A stretch of 64,000 nt of DNA from Plantago major (GCA_026545765.1 CM048842.1:21726667-21790666), one strand, 5' to 3'; counted from the first letter of the stretch, positions 10,201 to 22,247 are shown. Program-made: numbers and translations. Notes: generated by a model from the letters alone, not told the origin.

Positions 10201-12688
10201 TTAGGCTCTCATTCCAACAATGGAACCTTCTGGACTAAAGAATCTCCCTGTAGGAATCCATTTCTGAATGAACTTCCTTGGGATATTCTTTTGTCTTGTT
10301 AGAACATAAGGAGGAATTTTAGGTAAATGATTGGTATCATTATCATTTATCGCTATTTTCCTTCTTGGTGTGTTCTTTGGTGCTCCTCGTGGTGCTTTCA
10401 GATACCTGTCAGGTTGCTGAGTCTGCTTGTCAGCAAACTTATCTTTCCTTGCCAAATTTCTTCTAGTCCTGGCATTCAGATTTTCAGTGGCTTGACTTTT
10501 CTTCCACTGCTGATAATTGTTGTGAGCAATTCTAGCCTTTATCCATCGTTCTTGCTCTTGTTTATACTCACGAGCAAGTTGTTTCCCGATGGCTTTATAG
10601 CCAATGCCATTTCGAGCACCTGGTGCTATCTGAGTTCTCATCTCAGCAGCTTTGCTAGTCTCTGGGTAGTCTAGTTTCTTTCGAGAAAACGTGACATAGG
10701 AGAATTTTCCATCTCCTGCAATTCTTCCTTTCTGAGAGACATAGCACTGTGGGTGATTACACTTTTCAGTGTTATGTTTCTTTTCAGAAATATTCCCAAT
10801 AGTTTTCTTTTGGACTTGTTTTTCCCACAAAGGTCTGGTGGCAACTGCCTTTCCTTTGTCAACAGCCTTAGCTTTCTGACCAATGCTATAGGTTGTTTGG
10901 GAATCATCTTGTTGAGCACTGAAAAATGTTATTCTTTCATCACTCTTATTCAGAGTGGTAGATCTATTTGTTTGTGCATCCAGCCCAAGTCCTCCCTTTT
11001 CTGAATGATCTCTTAAATAAGATTGTACTTCAGTAAGAGTGCCACTAGCTTTGACATAAGATTAGAAAGATACTTCCTTCTTTTTGAGTTCCTTATTCTC
11101 AGAAAGAAGATCTTCACAGTTCTTTTGAAGTTTGGCCAATGCTTCTTTATGTGACTTTTCTGTCTCAGATATCTGAGCTTTGAGAAATGCATTTTCAGCA
11201 TCCTTTTTCTCAGATATCTTGAGTAATTGTGAATTTTCCTTTACAAGAGAATTCTTTTCTTCTTCAAGGGTTTCGGCACTAGCTCGGACAATTAGAAATT
11301 CTCTTTCGTAGAGATCAAGTTCTCTTCTGAGATGTTCCAGATCTTTGATTCCTTCCTCATCACTTTCATAAGTATAACAAGAAGTATGTGTTACCTCATC
11401 AGCCATTAGACAAGGTTCAATGTTGGAGATATCTGGAAAGATTTCTTCAGCCACTCCACACACTTCTTTCTTCTTTTGACCAAAGTCAACCACTTCATGA
11501 GAGACACCACACATCTCTGGAGAAGGCAGTGTGGAATCATCTGAGTCTTCATCCTCAGAATCAGACTCAATGTCTAGAGCATCCAGTTGGATTTGTATCT
11601 TCTTTAGCTCTCTGACCTCTCTTGAAGTTTCTTCTATCTTTCTTGTCACCTGTCTTTAGCTTATTGAAAACAGGGCAATCTCTTTTAAAATGACCAGGTT
11701 TCTGACAATAGAAACAGATATCGTTTCCAATTTCTGCTTCCTTAGTCCTAGATGCTTGCTGAGCCGGCTTGTTCAGTGAGCTTGACAGCTGCATATTTTT
11801 GTACTAGTGATAATTTGAGCCTAGATGCTTTTTCAGCTTCTCTTTGGCTTTTCTTCTCTCAATCTCCCGACTGACATATTGTCTCATTTGCTTTACAGCA
11901 AGAGCATTCTCCTCAGTCACCTCCTTGCCTTCCTTCTTTCGTAAGTTCCTTGAGCAACGAGCAATATTCTACAACTTTTCATTGTTTGTTCTCTTTAGTT
12001 GTCTCATAGTCAATCGTGGCAAGGTGAGAAAGTTCCACCGAGTGATATCTAGCATTCCTCGTTAAAGTAAAAAACTTTGTATGCTCCGCTATGATTTAGA
12101 CTTCCACAATAGTCTTATTTTTTCTCGTCAGTATATCTATTACTTTCACCAAGTGCAGCCATGTCACTCATGAGTGTTGTAAACCGGAAATCTAGTTCTT
12201 CAAGAGTCTCTGTGGGACCTTGTTTAAAGTTTTGGAATTTGAGCTTCAAAACATCGAACTTATTTTCGTTTTTTTCAAGACAGCATTTCCTTAATCATTG
12301 TCGTGCCACTTTCGCTTTTTGCACCCCACGCTTTAATCGTATGTGCTCGAGTAGAACGATGATGATATTGCGAGTCGACCATCCAATCGATTTCTCTTGG
12401 CATCTTCCGATGTCCGAGCTCTCTTCGTTTCGCTCAGAATAACTTGACCAGTACGTCTTCCACTGGTTGAAGCAACTGTTTGTGAGGAACCACCACTTAG
12501 TTCTTCATCAGTGGGAACTCTGTCTCTACCATTAGAAACCTCCATGACCTGCTTGAGTTGTTGAATGACTGTGGGGCCATTCTTTATTACTTCGATCATT
12601 TCATCACTGATGGCTTCTAGGTGGAGCATCATGTTGTTCTTCCATTTCTCATAATTCTCTGGCTTGAGAATGCGTCACTTAAAAACAT
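10201..12688 (-). pseudogene. gag: Cop-A gag polyprotein, frameshifted
   Basis: ATG at 12688-12686 is followed by an early frame loss. The MMLHLEAISDEMIEVIKNGP segment reads at 12632-12560. The zinc knuckle (CFYCQKPGHFKRDC, near 11715) keeps all four ligands CX2CX4HX4C. The acidic stretch, the Lys/Glu coiled coil (to about 11062) and the CNHPQC segment (10830-10201) match Cop-B and Cop-C. Several stops and shifts separate the pieces. The last frame ends with TAA at 10203-10201, after which protease continues in the same frame. Confidence 0.87.
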
Positions 12689-12792
12689 CCTGCAGCAAAC
12701 ACACTAAATAGACAACTCAAGTGTAGGTGAAAAGCAGTTAGTGGGCACTTATCTGGGATCTAGGTTCAGTGCAGAAGGATTGGGAACCTCCT

Positions 12793-12804
12793 GCTCTGAT
12801 ACCA
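12793..12804 (-). other. Primer-binding site of Cop-A (initiator tRNA-Met)
   Basis: TGGTATCAGAGC on the minus strand, two bases after the LTR end. It identifies 12807-14383 as the 5' LTR. Confidence 0.9.
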
Positions 12805-12806
12805 CT

Positions 12807-14383
12807 TGTTGGTCTAGATAACGGCAAAGTAAAAGACTAGGGGGGGGGGGTGAATAGTCTTTTTCAAACTTTTGTCGATAAACACAATTTCTCAGATATT
12901 TGTGAAGATATCTGATACTTAATTTCAGAGAGCGGAAGACTTTTTGTGATAAGTGCACGTGCTTAGCAAGATATGTGTAAATACTTAGCAAAGTAAATAA
13001 AGCAAGTAATAAATTGCAGAAAGTAAATAACACAAGTCTTTATAGTTGTATCTGAAGGTGGCGTAATCCTTCAACTAATCCACTTCGGCCTTTCTCAGAC
13101 CTAGAATCCACTAAGACAGATAAATGAGTTAACCTTACAAATATCTTCTCTCGATTACTAAATACACTAGGTTCCCAACCAAGTGTTCCCCCTGAGTTAT
13201 TCCCCGGCTTTCTCAGCCAAGTACTTCATATACTCAGAAACCTTTGAGCTATTCCTTAGTTTCCCAAACTAAGTACTTCCTATGCTCAGTAACCTTGGAG
13301 TTATTCCTTAGTTTCCCAAACTAAGTACTTCCTGTACTCCACGACGTTTAAGGTGTTGGTTAAGGTAATAACTTATTCAGTTATGTAGATAGCTCTATGA
13401 ATCAAGTATACTTAATACACTTTTCAATGTATGGTATCTTGTTCTTTACTGACCCAAGTCTATGATAAGTGTTCAAGAGAATGAATCTCAGATATGAAAT
13501 CTTAATTCAACTCCTTCACATATAACAATGCTTGTTAAGGATCAGGACACTTAGAACTTTTGTGCTACTTAGAATCAAGAGCTTTGGTCACAACAGAAAG
13601 CTTGAAGGTAAGTAGTATGCTTGAGAGTTTGAAAGATAGTGTTCTTGTTGTAAGTTCAAGGTGTAAGTTCTGTGTATTTTTCAAGCATTATAAGTGTTGA
13701 TATTTATAGTTGAAAATCATGTCGTTTGAATAGTATCCGTTAGGCTTAATGAAATTCAAACTATTGATATCTGTAAATAGTACTGCAGAAGACGTTCTCT
13801 CGTTTCAGAGATTTCCTCTTTTGTTCAGATGTCTCTGTCTGTGCATTTATTGCATTGTACTATTTTTGTCCTATAGTGCCAACGGAACTATGCATGCTTT
13901 CTGAAGCATTGCACGTCCCTTTCCAGAGACCTTCACATCTCCAGATACTTGTTACAACATTGTTTCCCAGAAACAGTTTTTATCCAAGGTATCTGAGTGT
14001 AGATATCTGTGGGCACTTTTCCTCGTTCAGAAACCTTGTGTTCTCAGATATCTTTTGCAAAACTTGTTTATTGAAAAACACTTGTTTATTCAAGATATCT
14101 GGACATAGGTATCTGATGACCTTTGTCTTCAACAATCTTGTGCAGTCTCAAAACTTCAAAATTTGTTGAACTCTCTCCTGTTGGATGCCTTCTTCTTGGT
14201 TTTCTTCATAGATATAAAAATTACATTTAAAGACCTAACATCCTATACAAGATTTGCTAGACTATCATACTTAGTGATTTTCCTCTTTTACAGTGTTCAA
14301 GTGAACCAAGAGTACTAACCACCTTTCTGAGCTAAGATAAGTCATTAGATTGCTGATCATAATCTAAACAGATATTCCTAACA
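12807..14383 (-). repeat. Cop-A 5' LTR
   Basis: The LTR is 1577 bp and reads TGTTAGGAATATCTG...CTAGACCAACA on the minus strand. Its homopolymer is 11 G on the plus strand (12840-12850). The TATA box is at 13708-13701. Differences from Cop-B are scattered substitutions and small indels, including the lack of a segment near 13365. Confidence 0.92.
13701..13708 (-). promoter_or_regulatory. TATA box in Cop-A LTR
   Basis: TATAAATA on the minus strand, in the same position as in the other LTRs of the family. Confidence 0.7.
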
Positions 14384-15103
14384 GATTCCAATATCAATAA
14401 GCCTTAGGGAGCAGTAAACAAGCTTTTCAGCAATAATGCAAAACAACACATAAAAGTCGCAAGATAATAGTTCTCTCCGCAAACCTGTTCCTTGGAACAG
14501 GGGGAAGAGCTTAAAAAGAGCATGTCGTTCGTCATCCCTTACAAGACTGAGTACACATAAGTATGAAAAGGTGCAAGTAATACGTAAAAACTTGCAAAAC
14601 CAAGGAATTCACACAATACATTTGCCGGTACAAAAAATTTTCATCGGCTCTCAGGCTTCTCACAGGCTTTTTGGACCAAGGAGCTAAACAAACTTGCTAT
14701 TTAAAAGAGAAAAGACTTTGCAGGATTAAAAATACACTATCCTACTTCCATCTAATCATCAAACAAAACGTAAGCAGCAAGTGGATTTAACATCTACAAT
14801 GGACGTTCGACTTGGTCAAAAACTCAGGCTCACCATGAAAAATACTTAAAAGGAAATTAACTAGACCTAGACTGACAAAACTATAACAGAGAAAGGTGGC
14901 TAACATACCACCACAGTCACATAACACACAAAGTGGCTAACATACCACTAGAATGTAATACATAGAAATAAAGACGGAAGACTCTAAAGACACAGATAAC
15001 AGAGAAAAATGCAGACAAGGCACTAGACAGCACATTCCCCCTCCCTAAACCTAAACTCAAGCATGTCCTCAAGCGTAGAGTGAAAAAGAAAAGAGAATGA
15101 GAG
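14384..15103 (-). other. 3' non-coding interior of G3
   Basis: No coding sequence seen. It contains the purine tract near 15045 and a repeated TGGTATGTTAGCCACTTTG phrase (about 14895 and 14933). It also shares a stretch around CCGATGAAAATTTTTTGTACC with the G2 interior at 20120-20190. The end at 14384 is where Cop-A starts. Confidence 0.5.
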
Positions 15104-15610
15104 CTATAGTGACTTGCCTGCTGGTGTACCTTTACAGTCATGTACAAGACTCTTCCATTTGGCTAACGGGTACTCTGGAAGTCCTTGGTTCTTCCGGTTG
15201 TTGCAGCTCCTTTTCGTCCCCTTCAGATAAGTGTGTATATACAAGGGTCCAGTGTGCGCCCCTATATAGTTCCTAGTGTCAACCTGCAGGGGTGAGTATG
15301 GTTTAGTGGTGTCTTGCGACTCACGTTGCTTGCCATGTACCTCTATAGTGCAGATACGAGCGTGGAGGTTGACAATAATGCGAGTGGTTTTGATGAACGG
15401 TCGCCCAAACAGCAACATATCCTTCTCCATCTCCTTGCCTTTAACCTGTGTCGACTCCACAACCACGAAATCAGCCATAAAAGCGTCCCCATCCAGTGTA
15501 ACCGGAACATCCTCAATCACACCCATGCACCTACTCGCTCCATCGCCATCGTGAAAGCATTTCGGTTCCAAACCCTTCAAATCCAGCTCCTCATAGGTTG
15601 CAAAGGTCAT
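15104..15610 (-). pseudogene. G3 retropepsin-like protease remnant
   Basis: An open stretch of 168 residues. It contains VIEDVPVTLDG, MADFVVVE and DMLLFGRPFIKTTRIIVNLH, which match the C-terminal half of gypsy aspartic proteases (flap region and the ILGRPFL motif). The catalytic DLGAS-type motif should lie upstream, but the frame there is broken by stops. The tail LPEYPLAKWKSLVHDCKGTP is unlike any protein I recognise. Confidence 0.6.
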
Positions 15611-16507
15611 CGATTAACTGCTGTTCAGATTCACGATGCCGCCACTCGAAGAATTTCCTATCCCAACCACCAAATCGGGCTATCAGTGTGACCGATGCTC
15701 TTATCTCACGCCGGATCACCTAGCGGTGGACTTACCACAAGGACATCCAGCTTTGTACTCGCCTCATCGAGTCGCAATACGGTGTGGCTACCTTTCCGCA
15801 GACTCGACTCACTTCTATCGCTTCAAGCACGGCAGGTGCCACCTCAACTACCTCTGGTGTCTTAACCTGGGCCCCCGTGTTCTCAAGCTGGCAAGTGCAG
15901 GTAGCAAGAACATACTTCACCTTTACTGGCTCAACGAATGTCACCTCAACGGCTAGAGCTCAGGCGCTCGTCACAAGAATTTACCCCTTTCTTTCAAATC
16001 GACCAACTAGATCTCCCAAAGTCTTCTAACCGCTTCACTTCGCCAATGTCAGAATCACCGATCATTCTCGCACCGATTTTCCGTTTTCGCCTGTAACCTC
16101 TCGAACGCTTCCATGTGGTCCCCGATTGCCGATCAGACTTCCTGCACTTTCGTAATCTAAACTCGAATCGCCGAGCTAGAATCGTGCTCCTGGCACATTC
16201 TCATAGAAGTTGTTGCCAGCTTGGTGACCCTGCCAGCCACCCTCATTGCCTAGTTTGCTCGCTTTTTTTCCCACTCAAGAAGACATGCCTCGAGTCCTTC
16301 AACCGCCGGTATCCCACTCCTAGATTTATTTCTCGCACTCGAAAGGTAGACATCGCTCAGCCTCAAAACACCATTTAATTCATCAAGATGCTTCCAAGAG
16401 TGAATTTTACGCCATATCAACCATACCGCACTCCCAATTCCGACCCTCATAAAATCGATGCACAGATTCATCTCGTCGATCCTGTGGTGCGGGCATTGGG
16501 ATAGAAA

Positions 16508-16951
16508 CTATAAGAAGCGTTCGCGAGCTTCATAGAAGGTCTCATCGTGCATCTGCTGGAACTGCATTATCTGAGTACGAAGGTGCTGCGTTCTCTCGGG
16601 AGGGTAAAACTTATTCACGAAGGCTTTATAGAGAGAATCCCAAGTAGGTAGAGAACCTCCAGGCTGGTTTAACAGCCAGTTCCTAGCTTTATCCTGAAGG
16701 CACATCGGAAAAACCTTCTTCCTTATCTCTCCATCAAATCATTCTCCTACCACAACTAATCCTCGAATCAAGATTTCAAACTCCTCGAGGAGCCTTATCA
16801 CATCCTCATTGGCCATTCCAGAACTTGGGGAGATTATGGAAGTGGTGAGCTTTGAGTTCCAAATTCTCGCCTCATTAGACAAAGACGATTACGCTTTCCA
16901 GGCCTTAACCTCGCCGGGCTGCATGTAGGCTCCATAGGTTAACTGAGCCAT
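16508..16951 (-). pseudogene. gag: G3 gag fragment (Retrotrans_gag)
   Basis: ATG at 16951 (MAQLTYGAYMQPGEV) leads, through two stops, into a typical gypsy capsid core at 16705-16508 (KARNWLLNQPGGSLPTWDSL, KFYPPERTQHLR, ETFYEARERFL). This core is the Retrotrans_gag pattern of Athila-type elements. Downstream, 16500-15620, remains of the gag C-terminus are frameshifted beyond reading. Confidence 0.75.
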
Positions 16952-17097
16952 TGAAATGTCCTTTCTGATCAACCTATTTTTAGAGCTACACAACACGAAA
17001 ACCTCGAAATATCCTTAGTTTCTGTTAGTGCACTAAACTTCAGGAAAGTCGGAAAACAAGTAAAAATTTGCAATCAAGCGCTACAGTAGGAATTCAT

Positions 17098-17115
17098 TCC
17101 CCGACAGCGGCGCCA
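17098..17115 (-). other. Primer-binding site of G3 (tRNA-Asp type)
   Basis: TGGCGCCGCTGTCGGGGA on the minus strand, four bases from the LTR end. This is the primer type used by Athila-like plant gypsy elements. Confidence 0.85.
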
Positions 17116-17119
17116 AATT

Positions 17120-18342
17120 TGATGTGCTCAAATTGATACTTGAAAACAAGTAGCAAGTAGTTGTTGTAGAATAAACGAAGCTAACCACAGAGTCGTTCGC
17201 TAAGGAAACAATTAAGCTACCAAGCAATTGAAAGCAAATAGTCATTTGCGTAACCTGTTTGAATTGTTTGAGTTGTGAACTACTAATAACTAAAAAATAG
17301 AAAAGCAGATAACTGTTTTAAATATGAGAGAGAAGAGAACACAGTAGTTAGATCGAGTGGTGCTAATTCGCTCTAGGGAAATCGTTCATACTTGTCACAT
17401 GGTCGGTGTACTTAAAACATTCAATCCAATTAAACCAAACGTTATTTGAAAATCTTTGAACTAGAGTAATCGTGGGTCGTCAATCCACGATCCTTAACCG
17501 AAAAAGACTTTGAGAATCTTTGAACTAGCTTATTGGATTGAAAGGTTTTTACGAAGATATTTGAACTAGACGAACCTATATGAACGAATCCTAACCCTAG
17601 AAGCGAATACGCAATCACCGTCACATCACTACCGTGTTCGGAGTGTTTTAGCTACTCATGATAGATTGAAAGATGAAAGACTTCAAGATATTACTCATGA
17701 TAAACATAAACATAATGATAATCGCATGCAAGCTCATACAATTCGACAAACAAGAACAAGAACGAATTGTAAAGAGATAAGCAGTAGAGAATTACCACGG
17801 TGATCAGGAATTCGATATCGATAAATCAATCAAGGATAAAACCAAGCTCCAAAATATGTCTCAATGTCAAAAAGTATCAAATTGGAGCCTTTCTAAGAAC
17901 TAGGTTAAAAGAAAGTATGAAAAAGTATTACTGATTCTAAGCTAATATGGAATAACGAATTCTGGAGGTCGATGTTGCCAAGGGTAATAAACTTCGCCAC
18001 AAGTAGTCTTCATATCGAAGATATATATAGCCCTCGAAATTTCGCCAAGCGATCCTCTCAACAAATTTTCGCCTAACTTCAGAATCTCACCACAAGGGAA
18101 GGATACCGCTGAGAGCTCAACTTTGTAGAATTCAGTGTTTTCAGAAATCTCACCATGTGAGCTTGGGCGAGCTTAAATCCTCCAATTGAGCTTAAAAACC
18201 TGAATTCCTACAAAACAAGATCAAAACACCAAAGCATAAAATTGTACAAAAAACAACTATAAAACTAAAGACAAAGACTCACAAAGACCGGTAAAAAGGA
18301 CCAAATGAGACTCTAAATTATAGTCTCATAAGTCAATTATCA
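17120..18342 (-). repeat. G3 5' LTR
   Basis: The LTR is 1223 bp and reads TGATAATTGACTTATGAG...GAGCACATCA on the minus strand. It is AT-rich with no ORF. Downstream is the primer site; upstream is G2 LTR sequence that continues the G2 pattern. Confidence 0.7.
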
Positions 18343-18636
18343 CAAGTAAAAACCTGTCACGTACACAATATAAAGGAATCCACCAAATTATGCACGATTA
18401 ATACCTGGATATTTCTAAGTCACGCGATCACCTGAAAGGAAATAAGACTTCTATTGAAAGAGAGATTGAATCTCTAGAATCTTTTACAATGCTTGAATTG
18501 AAAGTGAATTTGGCTAAGAGTATGAAGATATGAAAAACTACTGGTACAAGTGGTCTATTTATAAGACCAAGGAAGTGGAAATTCGAAATAATGGGAAAAA
18601 TTGCCAAGAAATCGTGGTTTGAATATTTCACTGTGG

Positions 18637-18654
18637 AGCTCACCGCGGTGAGCT
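18637..18654. repeat. 18-bp perfect palindrome in G2 LTR
   Basis: AGCTCACCGCGGTGAGCT. Imperfect partners built on CACCGCGGTG lie at 18713-18725 and 18740-18753. The same motif pair occurs in the G2 LTR at 48294-48336. Likely a U3 regulatory repeat; function unknown. Confidence 0.7.
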
Positions 18655-19073
18655 TCCCTTTTAATATAGCTCACCGAGTCTACTCGATTTCGTGGCTATT
18701 TTGTTCTTCTAGACCGCGGTGAGCCTCCGTGTTGATGGATCTCACCGCGGTGTGGTACCCTTCCGGAGAAACTCCCATTTTTTCCACTTCTTCCTATTTT
18801 CACTCCCTTTTCTCAACCTCCTTGGAGTAATGGCCCACTACTTGGCCTAGTGTGCTTCTAGAAGCTTGGATAAGCTTTAATTCACACATTGGTCCTCCAT
18901 CTTCTTGCCTTTACCTAAAAACACCTAAAAAAGTGCAAAAACACACAAAATACCCAAACGTGAAAATGAACTAAAATACTATAAAAAAGGCTAAACGACA
19001 AAATAAAATACGGCTAAAAAAGACTAAATGAGTCGTTAAAATATCGACTCATCAAACTCCCCAAACTGAACCT

Positions 19074-19091
19074 TTGCTCGTCCTCGAGCAA
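19074..19091 (-). other. PPT-proximal stem-loop of G2
   Basis: Minus strand TTGCTCGAGGACGAGCAA: a 6-bp stem with a six-base loop, about 20 bp before the 3' LTR. The same hairpin is at 48666-48683. The G1 form TTGCTCAAGGATGAGCAA is at 33741-33758 and 26279 onward. Confidence 0.6.
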
Positions 19092-19684
19092 CCAAGACTC
19101 TAAAACGTCCTAGAAAAGAAAAACACAAAGACATGACAAAACACAGTAGAGTTCAATCAACAAGCCACCGGAACAACTATTGCAAGAGTCAAGCCTAAAA
19201 CTGATGTAAACTTGTATCCCCCTTAACGTTGGCAAGTAGCTTAGCAAAGATCACAATCTTCCGGTTCACAAGTAAATAGAACTTCGACTTCCCTAGTAGT
19301 CCCTCACAAAAGGATAATATAAGTGCAACTCAAGTCTCTATTCTGGAAGTGTCCAGTAAATAAGGGTATTTAACTTAGGAAGGTGACAACAAATGTCACA
19401 AAGTTGCCACTAATATTACATGCTTTTGCACTCAATTCAAATGAGTCAGAAAGGACTTTTTGGTGAAAAGGGGTCGAAATCAATACAAGGAAACATAAAT
19501 AGCTGCCGTTCTCATGCTTTGCTCTTTTTGCACGTTTTATTTCTCTTTTTTTTTTTCTTTGTGCTTTGCTCTTTTTGCACAGATTTTCTTTTTTCTTTTT
19601 CTTTTTTGATCTCAATTTTGCAAGTGTTCTCCAATAGGTTGCTCAAGATCCGCACTTTTGTGCGTGTCGGTTTGGAGTACACCC

Positions 19685-19840
19685 CATCAACCCTCACAAC
19701 ATACGAGAACCGCCCACGCGCTGGTTTATAGGTAGTATTTGGCATGTAATTTGAGAACATAACCATCAACCCTCACAACATACGCACAATCAGCCCTGCA
19801 TTGGTCTATAGGTAGTATTTGAAAATGTCCAACACCATCA
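19685..19840 (-). repeat. Two-copy tandem repeat in G2 interior
   Basis: Two units of about 78 bp, each starting CATCAACCCTCACAACATACG and ending in TTTATAGGTAGTATTTGG or a close variant. The same pair occurs at 49282-49437. Confidence 0.65.
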
Positions 19841-20450
19841 CAAGGATCCAGGGAAAACACTTCGAGATTTTTTCTTTTTTCTTTTTTTTTAGAACGGCAG
19901 CAAGTAATACAAAACAGGTTTTCAAAATCGACCAAAAGCTCAAATATAGAAAGGAGTGAGCCTGAGTATGAGGTACCTAGTACCCTTCTCCCCCAAACCT
20001 GTTCCTTGAACGGGTTTGGGAATCGAGACAACAAGTCAAAATGTCATTCGTCATACTCGTTTTAAAAAGAGTGTGCATGTATATGAAGTGGCACAAGGAT
20101 TTTCCTTGCTCATCCTACTAGAATCACACATTTGCCGGCACAATATTTTTTCATCGGCTCAAAAAGGTTTCTCACCGGCTTTTTGACTGCTAGAATAGGA
20201 AGACGTTCTATTTACAAGTGAAATGGACTAAAATGATTTTTGAAAACTCCTCAATACTAGTTAAAGGCCATCAAAGATCACATCAGTAAAAGGCTTATCT
20301 TAAGCAATAGATAACCGACTTGTCAAAAGAACTCAGACTCGACACACAAAAAATTTTGAAATAGGCAAAAAAATTAGGCCAAAAGACGACTCATGCAAGA
20401 TTAAGTAAAAGTGGCTAACATACCACCCCACATAATCATACGAGTGGCTA

Positions 20451-20690
20451 ACTAATGAGACCATAATTTAGAGGTTTATCATATCTTTTTAACCATCTTT
20501 TTGTAAGTCTTTGTTAGTATTTTATACTGTTTCTTGTGCTTTTTCATATTTTTCGTGTTTTAGTTGTGTTTTGCAGATTGTCGTGTTTTTAGGTGAAAAA
20601 GATGTTGGATGAGATTAAATATTGGAAGAGAACGGATGTTCAGCAGGCATTCAATGATTGATGAATTCCAAGGCTAGTAATGTTCCCGTT
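20451..20690 (+). repeat. LTR-like debris
   Basis: TGAGACCATAATTTAGAG followed by T-rich DNA weakly resembles the start of the G3 LTR, in plus orientation. No ends or primer site visible. Low confidence. Confidence 0.3.
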
Positions 20691-20847
20691 TGAAGTAGTA
20701 GGAGAATTTAGAGACTCCATTTAACAAACTTATATAAAGAGTAACGTAAATTGAAGATAAATTAAATCGAAATGCCAAGTTCACATAAACAACAATTTAA
20801 AATTCGGAAATACAACAATCCGCTAACGATAATGATTATCAAAATAA

Positions 20848-21015
20848 TTAATACTCGGAAGAACTTGTGTTAGTTGTAGATGGTTCCGTATAATGGCCGG
20901 AGTCGTTGTTAACATTGTCACAGGCTTTGAGTTCCTTCTCCAACTCATCGATACGCTCTCTCAGTTTCCTCATTTTGTGCACCATTCTTGTTTGAGTGGA
21001 CGTCATGTTCTGCAT
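20848..21015 (-). CDS. Small coiled-coil ORF, unrecognised
   Basis: 55 codons from ATG at 21015 to TAA. The middle is a charged heptad-like helix (MVHKMRKLRERIDELEKELK), followed by a Ser/Thr-rich tail. Just upstream in the same frame the DNA would read TDPEITLYYKIT, preceded by a stop and by VTSPNRHGWGFV. That layout is loosely like the end of a plant GRF-type zinc-finger protein followed by its coiled coil. This is a weak guess: the cysteines are not visible. It could be a pseudogene exon rather than a full gene. Confidence 0.35.
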   Translation of the reverse strand: MQNMTSTQTRMVHKMRKLRERIDELEKELKACDNVNNDSGHYTEPSTTNTSSSEY

Positions 21016-21273
21016 CGTTATTTTATAGTACAGCGTTATTTCTGGATCAGTTCAACGAACAAAACCCCATCCATGTCTATTTGGGCTGGTCACACAAAAA
21101 CGGTAACACACAAAAAGTTGCCTTAAGTGTGAAAATTATCATCAGTCATTGTTCAAAACTTCTAAATGAAAAATAGTGATATTGTTGTTGAAGAAGGGGT
21201 GTTTGAAGAGGGGGTGTTACTACTTATGAGGAAAGTTCATGATAGGATACAATTATGGTTACATTCTCTTATG

Positions 21274-21281
21274 TTTATATA
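21274..21281 (-). promoter_or_regulatory. TATA-like box upstream of the small ORF
   Basis: TATATAAA on the minus strand, about 260 bp before the ORF ATG. A C-rich, leader-like sequence lies in between. Confidence 0.35.
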
Positions 21282-22247
21282 GGGAAAAGTTTGGGGTATG
21301 ACAGGTCCAATTGGAAGGGCCACTTACTATATCATAAACGTGAATTGTAAAATGCTCTATTAAATTATATCATGATAATTTAGAGACCATATATTCATAC
21401 TATAAATAAATTGGACCGTTTACATGAACGATTACAGATTAATTTGTATTCAAATTTCTAGACCGTCCACCGGAAAAACTATAGAAGGTAAACATCGTAT
21501 GGGACGGCGTGGAAAAAGTATATATAATTTATACTCACCTATTATCGTATTTCAATATTTCATGAAAATAGCAAATTTCATAATAAATTGGTCCGCCATT
21601 CAACTTCGCCTTCATTATTAGTGAACCCACAAAAAAATTCGATTCATCTTTAAAACTCTTAGTACATATGGTGAAATCTTCAAATGGAATTGATGTGCAC
21701 TCAGAGATTTTGATTTCGTTGTAGAGCCTGTAATCTTTGAATACAATCAAAAGATTAAATTTATTATTGGCAGAAGCTCACTAACACACAGTTTATAGCG
21801 GTAAGTTAACTCGAGATATCGTTCTCTCAGGAATAACGCTCGATTCAAATAGAATATTAAATGGTTGATTTTCAATATAAAGTAAATCACAGATTTTTGG
21901 TATTTTTGAATATGTAAAATAAACACGTAAGCAGGAAATTAATTATAATGAGAATTGACTAATTAAGAAGTTATAGAGAAAAACATGTAAGTGTTAACCT
22001 TCACTTTGATAAACGGTTTATATCAGGAATAACAGATAGCGATAGTTACGGCTGAAGAGTCACATAGGTCACATATCTTACACCAAGGCACAGTCAGTAA
22101 AGATATCCCATGTAGACTATCGTCTAGCTCAAAGCTGTCACCAGTGGCTAGCTCAACAACAAACCTCAAGCAGAATATCAACTTATAGACACAGCTGGCA
22201 TCTCCTAATCTAGTGCAATGAATACTCATGTCTCTCGAAAACATAAA

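Larger units (their letters stand above)
3985..14383 (-). mobile_element. Cop-A: Ty1/copia element with accessory ORF, rearranged
   Basis: Minus-strand order: 5' LTR (14383-12807), primer site, gag (12688-10201), protease (10182 to about 9940), an inverted insert (9945-9165), integrase and RT (9134-7672), RNase H (7712-7218), hairpin array, PPT-like motif, and aORF (6279-3985), which the Cop-B LTR cuts. No 3' LTR of Cop-A lies in the window; it should follow the rest of the aORF beyond Cop-B. The interior seen here is 8.8 kb and incomplete. Confidence 0.85.
14384..18342 (-). mobile_element. G3: Ty3/gypsy element, 5' LTR, gag and protease, truncated
   Basis: Minus strand: LTR 18342-17120, primer site, gag from 16951, protease to about 15100, then a 3' non-coding stretch to 14384, where Cop-A begins. 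No RT or integrase lies between the protease and a purine-rich GGGAGGGGGAATG tract near 15045. The copy is therefore either a non-autonomous derivative or has lost pol. Its 5' LTR starts inside a G2 LTR, so G3 inserted there. Confidence 0.7.
18343..20450 (-). mobile_element. G2: gypsy 3' end (interior plus partial 3' LTR), minus strand
   Basis: The partial 3' LTR is 19054-18343 (starts TGATGAGTCGATATTTT on the minus strand, cut by G3). Upstream on the minus strand, 19055-20450 is non-coding interior. It has a PPT (TTTGGGGAGTT), a stem-loop at 19074-19091, a two-copy tandem repeat of about 78 bp (19685-19840), T-rich tracts, and GTGCTTTGCTCTTTTTGCAC. No protein domain was seen. The rest of the element is missing. 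Confidence 0.7.
20691..21690. other. Unassigned 1-kb island between elements
   Basis: No similarity to any LTR or interior in the window. It holds one short minus-strand ORF (20848-21015) with a TATA-like box at 21274-21281. 21290-21690 is AT-rich with no ORF I believe. It ends exactly at the 3' LTR of a minus-strand G1 element. Probably older genomic DNA into which the elements inserted. Confidence 0.5.

Noticed and set aside
15276..16378. Several plus-strand open frames of 80-125 residues
   Set aside because: They lie opposite the G3 gag/protease remnant, show no domain, and come from a relatively GC-rich stretch that has few stops by chance.
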